From Membranipora membranacea (taxonomy: Eukaryota > Bryozoa > Gymnolaemata > Cheilostomatida > Membraniporidae): a DNA stretch of 64,000 nucleotides. The notes beneath the pieces were generated by a model. That model had not been told where the DNA came from. It saw only the letters and a list, made by a program, of their open reading frames with translations, and did not search any database. Shown piece by piece: positions 25,201 to 34,200 of the stretch. Location: the NCBI GenBank assembly GCA_914767715.1, contig OU612066.1:16559001-16623000 (forward strand), in the 5' to 3' direction. How positions within the stretch are numbered: position 1 is the first letter of the stretch; each line of letters starts with the position of its first letter. Made by a program: the position numbers and the translations under genes.

Positions 25201-28200
25201 ATGTGAGGATTTCGTGACTATAGCATAGTTGGAAAAGTATGGCTCTTTGCACATCTCCCCTATTGTTTCTCAACATAGCGTTTGATAGGTATGAACTTTG
25301 TCATCTGAGTTAGGTCAATTACCTGTGGACCAGCTTCTGGATTAGGCTTTTATTTTAGATATTGCTCAACAATAATCTTGTAAACTATTATTAGATACAA
25401 AACATTTTCCAAAAGACGATTAGTGTTTTGCTCTCATCACTGTGTGAGCAGTAAGGGTTTACTTTGGTACCATTTTAGAGACTAGGGATCGTCAACCCAG
25501 ACTCGAGGGCGAGAATTCAGTGACGTACATTGCTTGTGGAATGGCAGCTCTATTCCTGTGTGTTGTTATATGTGCTATAGTTAGTGTATGTAAGCAACGC
25601 AAGGCACCCACCGTTATTCTCAAGATAACATACAACCCACGCAATGCTGTAAGTACATACAACCCATACAATACCGTAAGTACATACTTCCAGAATGTAT
25701 GTAATACTGAGTACTTACAAACCATACGATATTGTAAGTACATACAGCCCATACGATATTGTAAGTACATACCACCCTCACAATTTTGTAAGTACATGCA
25801 ACCTAAGCAATAATTTAAATATATTCAACCCATCCAATGCTGTAAGTACATACAACCCATAGCACACTGTAAGTACATGTATCATGAATCCACGTTATTG
25901 TCTAAGTACGTACAACCTGAACCAATGGGATAGTATGAGTACATAAAACCCATACAAAACCGTAAGTACATTCATCCTGAATCCATGTAATACTGAGTAC
26001 ATACAACCCTTGTCATTCTGTATGGCCTCCAGCTGAAACACATGCAGGTTTTGGGGCTGTGAGGATGTTCATTTTTCTGCATGTATTCCTAAGTTGGAAG
26101 CTACTGAAGTATCTTCCAGGATTCTGGTTGTCTGGTGCCGGCTCGGTCAAACTCAGTGCTCTGTGAGCCATCAACAGTTCAGGGAGTCACCTGTTGACTA
26201 TTTTGATGGCTCAATCATTCTTTAAATGGGAATCTGTTGCTCTCCATTATCAGAAACCCCTTTCATGCTGATAAATTAATGCCACAAATCTCATGATATT
26301 CAAGCTCACAAACAAGCTGTAAACCTCAGCTAATCATGTTGTAAGTGGAATAAAATTTGATTCCACTATTAAATGCTTGTGGGTTAGTTCTACTTCTACA
26401 TCAATAATTTTTTTGCTTTTAGGACCATCAGAAGCAGATTGTAATCTCAGGCTTGACTGAGAATGAGAACTATGCGCCGATAAGTGCCGATTATCTTCTG
26501 GGCGGAGGCTCAGGCGAGTCAGGTGCTGCTGGATATCTACCCATGGGCAGCCCTCCTCTCACCCCTCCCTACCCGGCTGGGTACATTCCTATGAGAGCAC
26601 TGGGTAATGATAATTCAAGGTAAACAATCCAACAACACTTAGTAAAAGTAGAACACAACCACCAAAGTTATATTTTAATATTTGATGTATGATGATTTAA
26701 TTTTCCAAATTTGATATGTTATGGTGCCAGGGTTGAACGCTACTTTAATTGCACCTGATCATAGTATGTTAGAAATGTCTTGGCCAAACTGTTATATTTT
26801 GTCTCATAGCTGTAAGGTACTGGTCCTAGGTTATGATTGCCCAGAAGTTATTCTTTTGAAGTATTTGTGGAAAGTGGTCCAAAAACTACAAAAAGAAAAG
26901 GTTTTCTGCTGATACTCGCATTACAAAGAACTGTACCACGCAAATTTCTACTGAAACTATACACTGAGGAAAGGAAAACCCGAAGTCTAATTTAATTTAC
27001 TGTATGTCACACAAGAGAGTTGGGGACAACCTGGTAAATATTGTTCTGATGGTTAGTTTATTATTGGGCTTAGCAGTTATCATGGTTGAAAATGTATGTG
27101 GCAGGTATGGTGGGAGCCCTCGCTCACTGCTGATTCCTCCTACGATCAGAGAGAGTCAGGACTTCTGTGAGGAATACCTCACCCCCTCTCCCTCCGCTCC
27201 TTCCAGAGAGTTTGTGTTCGGGTAAATGTTCTTTACAAGTTCTTGCCTTTCGTGATTCATACTTTCTCTCCTATCTGGGGAGATTTCCTCGTTGGCTTTG
27301 CTTGTTATAAATTTCCATTACTCAGCTATCTATGTTTCTGATAAACTTATAACTCGCCTTGCGCCAACAAAATCTTGTAAAAACATAAGTCGAGAACTAC
27401 AGCTAATCTATATTTCTTGTAAATTCTATCCTGTTCTCGCTATCCAAATTCTGCTCTCTCAACTATGCTTTTTGTTTTATTGTTCTATTTCAGTTATACT
27501 TTGGAGGTAAAATATAATGGTAGAATGGTCAGACTATCAGTTTTGAATGGTGTAATTCTCACCTAAAAACATTGAATGAGAAAAAATGTCTTGATGATCT
27601 CACATCAGCCCTGTCATTCTCACCCATAGAATGTTATATACTCTATAATTTAATATATAGTACATAATAACTCTATGTTCTCACCAGAGTAGCCTGGCAG
27701 TAGAGTATTCACAATTGCAAACTCATAAGGATGGAGTTCTGCATCGATGCTTTCTGTTCAGCATTATATCGTGTTACTGCACACTTTCTCTAAAATAGCT
27801 CATAGCAACTCCAAAAGCATCCTAGATCTGCCCACAAAACCAAAACCGAGTCCCATTGAAAATCCCAGTTAAGTGCTGTCACTATTTATAAGGGACTATT
27901 AGTTCTATGTCTGTATATGTAATGTTACAGAGGCGGTATGCTTGACACATCTAGCGGTACAGACTATAGTAGTGGGCGTCGCAGAAATCACTCCACATCC
28001 TCAGCAGGAAGTAGTGACACCCCTTTACTACATGTACAGGTACGATTAGTGGCCTAGATAAAAACATTATTTTTATTTTCAGTTCCTCTAACATTATGAG
28101 TTACAGCTTGACAGATTTATTTGTATTCCACTGTTGAAATATCCTGGGGTACTATATAAAACAGTTGGCGAGCTCTGGTATGTTGTTCGATTATGTTGTG

Positions 28201-31200
28201 TACCCACTGGCTGTAAAACTGCTGCTGGCTGACAGGGTCCAGTTGAGCTCTCTCTAGTCCTTCTCAGTATTGTAATGGCTTGGTACCTACTCTCGATATG
28301 TAAATATTAATAAAGTTCAGTTTTGCTTCTTCGGAATTTGAAAGCCAGCACCTATCTTGCCATCAAGAGGTGGTGATGAGATGAATTTCGCCATTTCAAG
28401 CCTGTGCTAAATTGACTCCTTGTGGGTATATGAGGCTGTTATGGAGGGTGAGCATGGATTGCTTTTGAAATAATATATGTGCAAATGTAGATTGTTCATG
28501 CCCCTCAGGTCGGCTCAGACACCCTAAATACCGTACTGCCTGGGGAAAAGACTGCTTTTTGAGACAAAATGCATTTATATTAATAATACTATTTTTTAAC
28601 TACTTTTAAATAATACCATTTTTTGTATGTAATGCACCTTCATTATTTTTTAGCAGAGTACGTGTACCAGCAACCCTTTTCTCACAACTTTTACAGTTAG
28701 TGATAGAATACAAATCAATCGGGACAATCATGCCTTCAATCAACCTCGTGATAATATGCAGGTTTTTGATTGTTATAGTTTGGTGCTGTTGAGTCTGACC
28801 CTTTTGAGGCGACCTTTACTAGGTTAGAGGGAGAAGCTGACAAGGTACTACTCCAGAACAGACCGTTTAAGATCGACGCTCCAGAAATACTCCAGACTTA
28901 TAAAGTCAAATCTAACAGGTCTGAAGGTCTATTTTTGAGCACTTGGATTGATGTTAACATGCAAAGAATTTATAACAAGCCTAAAAAGTATTTAGTTAGT
29001 TTAAACCCTCAATCCTTTTCCACTCCTCTCCCCTCAACTGAATACCCCATGGACAACCGCAAAAGATTACCTTTGTTCTCTAGGCCCTTAGCGTGAAATC
29101 TCCGCATTTTTGACTTGGGACAACTCAATAAACAGATGAAAACTGCTAAGACTAGAATTCTGTTAGTGAACATTTTGCTCTGCTTGATTAATTGTATTTA
29201 AAAAGGATGCAGGTATGTAGTCACTACTTGCTTTGTAAAATGCCCGTCACTTAGGTTGCTCCCTGCCTCATTAATCAAGACAAAAACATAAATCGATAGG
29301 GATGAAGATTTTGTGTGTTTTATTTTGAAGTCTGATTGATTTACAGTTTGGAGTTTGGTGACGAGATAGGCTCAGGAAACTTTGGAGTGGTTCATAAGGC
29401 CACACCTTATGGTGGCGGTGATGTGGTTGCTGTTAAAGTACTGAAAAGTAAGTAAACTTTATGTACTCTCATCATGTGGCTTTTAATAATATTAACTATT
29501 GGTTTATTGTATGGCTGATACAGAATATTACTGTTGAGTTTTGAGAGGGGGGGGGGGGGCAGGGGTGGAGGGAAAGTTAATGAAATTATTGAACATAACA
29601 GTTTTGCTCCATGTGCTTGAGAGTCAAATTTTCCTTTCCTTTCCTTTTTCCCTATTCATGAACATCTTGATCAACAGAAGCTTATAATTTTGCACTTCAT
29701 TGCAGAAAATGCCACATTCGAGTCTCTCAAGGACTTGGTACTGGAAGCCTCTTGTCTGGCTATGATAGGGCAACACAGGAACATTGTGTCCATTATCTCT
29801 GTCTGCTTGGAGAAGAAGAGTCCTTTTATTGCCACAGAATACTGCAGACATGGTGAGCTTTCGTATATCAATTTTCTTCTGAGAACTGATGATATCAAAA
29901 ACAGGCTAATGTCAAATTTGGCAAACATGTCACATGCTTGTAGTGTGAAAGCATAGCTTGTAGTACGCATTAAACTTGACGGTGTATGTTGAGTGAGCAC
30001 AGGCTTAAAGAGTTTTTCCCTGACCACATGAGTTGATTCAAGTCACTTACTTACATGGAAGCTGACCCCTTACCACCATATAAAAAAGGAGAAACAACTC
30101 CAAAATTGTATGATAAGATTTAATTTGTCACACCATAGGGTGTAAAATCAAGCATCTAACAGGTAGAAGAGCAAAATAGTTGTAAATTATTTCAATTTGA
30201 AATTGATTATGCAAAAAGGAATGGGTCCAACTGTGTTGGACAGGCTACCCCAGAACTCCTATTCATGGGCGCTATCCCACTACTGCACCATGCGGAAGCT
30301 TTTGCCTGCTGTGTTTCCACCCTGGGCCGGTACGCTTCTCCTTAGACAACCTGGTCACCATGAGCTCCCCCAAGGTTACCATATTGACACCGTGCTTAGT
30401 GCGGACGCCCAATCGACATAGGTAGACCTGCAGCAGAACCCCTGCCCTCAAGCCGTCCACCAAACCTAGCCTCCAAGTAACTGGATTACAGGAGCACGCC
30501 ACAACTCCCAGCTGATAACGAGGCAAATTTAGACAAGTTTTATAGTTAACGTCTGACATTGCATACACATTGCACCAATCAAATCTGGAGTTTGTCATTC
30601 TAAGCCACTGATTGATGGATGATTGATAACTACTTGATTATCGGATCTAAATACATTGAAAAATGTATTTATGTTCTATAGTCAACTTTGAAATTGAGGG
30701 GATTCTACCCTATAATTCTCCTAACTCTATATAATTATGAATAATGAAATTTTCATAATGATTTAGACTTTTCTTATCTCATATCCTGAATTTAATACCT
30801 TTCCATAATTTTTGTACAAAATATGATGTCATCATTGGTGGATTACAACTACAGATTCAAAACAAAGATGACAACATGGTGTTTGCCATCTTCATGTGGT
30901 TACCAGGGACTAACTCTCGAAGACAGTGCTCCAAAATTTTCTTTACCCAGACTTTTTGGTACACCCCCTCCCCATGCCACAGTATAAACACCTGAATCAT
31001 CTACATTATTATTAAATTATAATACAACATGTTATAATATATTATATTATATACTATATTATTATCACATTAAATAGGTGACCTCAAGCATTTCCTGTGG
31101 AGAATCTCGTATATCCCTGAGTGTGACAGAGAAGCATCAGTGCCTGTCTTCTATAAGTGGGCCTCGGAGATTGCTCGTGGTGTCGAATATCTCCACTCGA

Positions 31201-34200
31201 GGAAGATAGTTCACAGAGACTTGGCAGCAAGAAATATACTACTAAGTGAGGATCTCGTGTGTAAGGTAGGTAGGGTTAGCTGGTACAGTTAGCTCGTCAG
31301 GATATAATACCAGACTTTGCCATAATCAAAGCCATTGAGATGTTGTTTGGATTGAGGTGTAACCTTCCACTGAATTATAAGCCTACATAATCATATTTAT
31401 GATCTGCTTCACGACAAACTTAAGAAAAAGCTAAATTTCCATGTGTGCAACTGAAAGAGGGTGATACAAACGTGTAAGTAGGGAAAATCCTGAAACCAGA
31501 GTAAATGTCAGCAGAGTGATAGGGTGTATGGGCATACGATGCTCTTTGCTGAGCCGTAGCAACTCCTAACTGCCCACAACGCAGCACAGCGTAGACGACT
31601 TAAGCGAGGGTGTTAGTTGAATTTACATAAACTGTAAACAACATCTCCAGGTTTTTGCACGGTATGGGAGCACAGCATATGAGCTGTTACCTTAATTCTC
31701 ACTGTAAGATGTCACTGGCAGCAGTCAACATTGGACTTTACCTTGTGACGAGTACTGAGAAGGGATGCGTTTGAGATCAGCCCCAAAAGGGGTTTCACTT
31801 TTGAATGGCTGCTCTAAAAATTTTAAATTTCCCTAAAATTGGTTCTTCAACTCTACTGCTGAGTTGGGTTGGGGAAGAATCTGTGTTTGTGCTAGCAGGA
31901 GTAATTCATCTTTGCGTTGTGACCATTCTAAACCTACTCATGGTACACCACTACATTGACCGAAAAGAAATGTACTGTGACACCTCTTTGATAAGTAAGA
32001 TCATGTCCCAACAAAAAACTTAAAAATGGAAATCTGAGCCATATTGCCTAGGGTAAAACTAGAGCCAATCTCTAACCTAGAATTCTAGAGAAAGACCTCT
32101 AATAAAGGCTCCGAGGTCAATCAAAGCTAAGTCATTCTATATTTAGGGTGTAATTTTCTACTCCATGGAAATGGACCGCTATCTGGCAAAACTGGTCTCA
32201 AAACAGACACAAAATAACAGCAAGCCTCTCTAGGTTCAACAAGAAATAATTTGCCATCCTTATGTCGATATTGGACATCTTGTTGTATGAGCTTGCAGCA
32301 AATCTATTTGTAGACTTTTGTACAGAGGAGATAATTCCAAATCCTTGATAAAAACATAACATATGCCTGTTAATCGTTTTGCCCCTGACCGCAATCAATG
32401 TACAGCTTGCCTGCCAAGTATAATCAATCAAGTACTTATTATTTAGTATCTGTATAGGCTTTACAGACTAGAGTACATTACATCAGGGAGAATTCTCTCC
32501 GATTACATTCAACAGATGAATAAACTATTATCCTTGGATTATTGTATGCCTTTAATGAGGTGTTCCATTTGAAAGCCCATTATATCTGCAGGCCAGCGAG
32601 ACAAAGGGCCACTGGTGATATACAACATGTGATAGGTGTTATCTCCGCTTGATGGAAACTCATAACATACAAACCAGATATCAAGAAGAGCAAGAAAGTT
32701 TGATTTTAATTTACCCAATCGATATATGTGAGTGTATTCTGGTTTGCCACAATCTCTCTTGTTGAAGCTAGAGACAATTTCTATTGAAATGCTTCTAGTC
32801 GGCATTGTTCTGTGACCAGTTTTGCCAGAAGTGGGTCCAGAATTTTTTTTATGAGAGGATTACTCTGGTTTCTCTTCAATTCCACGCATAAATCTTTCGC
32901 CTTTTACTAAAGATTTCCGTGGAGAGGAACATTACAATGAGTTTATAGACTAATTTTTAACACCCTCCCATGGAGGGTAATATTCTAAACAAAGTAAATT
33001 GTTGTCAGCCCTATCATAATATGTCAATGGTAATTCTTTCCTACTCCCCTCAACCTCTATCGCATAGCAAGGTGAATAGATAAGAAAATGTAGTGCTCAA
33101 ACTCTACCTAGCTTGCTGATCGTTAATTTCCACACAACCAACTCTCAACTATGATATGGATGTGGTTGATAATTGAATGCACTAGGTACCTGAGGAGGCA
33201 TGGGCAGAGTTTGAGCACTCAAATTAAATATCAAGCAAACCCTCAGCATTTCAATTTTGCAGCTCTGAAAATTGACAAGAATCAAAATGGTGTGCAGCAT
33301 CCATAACTGCTGTTTCAATACAATTGTGGAATTGATCTTACTATCAGATGGTCAGATCAATCAAATAACTCATTGGATGAATGTATCAAGATCAAAGATA
33401 CTAAGCTCTGAGTCATTGTCAAGATTAACAAGACACTCACAGATGCTTTATAATTCAATTCAGTTGACACAAAAGAAAGAATCTCAGATTGTGGACTGCA
33501 GTGATTCACATAATTCCATTGAATGGATGTATGGATATATTCCACTGCCAATATCGCACATCATGGATAGGTCCTTTTGCATGGCGATAACAAATTGGCA
33601 ATCAGCAGTGAGCATGTCCCCCCCTCAATGGGTTGAAACCTCAGACTGTATAAGAATCATTGATGTTTCCCCTCTGTATATCCTGGCAAGTAGAGCATGT
33701 TGCTAGCGATTAAAATTAAAAAGGTTGATTAAAATCCGATGTCTTATCACTCACCCATCCCGAGGCATGGGCGGCGAAATATTATTGCCTTATTGGGCCG
33801 CAATATCTGCGCCAATTTGCTCTCTGTTTGCAGGCAGGTCGGAGCACACCTGGGGGACCAACCAAACCCCAATAGAAGATGGACTGCAGTGGGATTCGAA
33901 CCCACGACCACGGCCGGATGATTAATGATGGATATGTCCTGTCATTTGAAAAAGTTTATGATGTGCACTGTGGTAATATTTAATAGCATTGGTATCCTGA
34001 TGCTGTAATTTAATCAAAAAATGACGGCCAACATAGCGAAGGTCTAAAAAATAATGTGTTAGTTTGTGCTGAGTTCTCACGCTCTGCCAACAATGAATTG
34101 AGTCGTCGTTAAGCTTAAGCTTGGCCATAAGCGCTAATTTATGTTGATTGATATGCTGGTTGAATAAGCATCGATCATATACACAAATAGAAACACAGTG

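Noticed and set aside
30213-30512. The 7SL-like sequence as an Alu-type SINE
   Set aside because: It contains the whole S domain and has its own TATA box and terminator. 7SL-derived SINEs usually keep only the Alu domain and, as far as I know, are described from mammals.
30197-30598. Open frames overlapping 30197-30598 on both strands as proteins
   Set aside because: They coincide with the SRP RNA sequence, whose conserved blocks explain the composition.
33272-33706. 144-aa open frame in the large RTK intron
   Set aside because: No domain, no splice partners in phase, and it lies between repeat copies. Chance open frame in AT-rich DNA is likelier.
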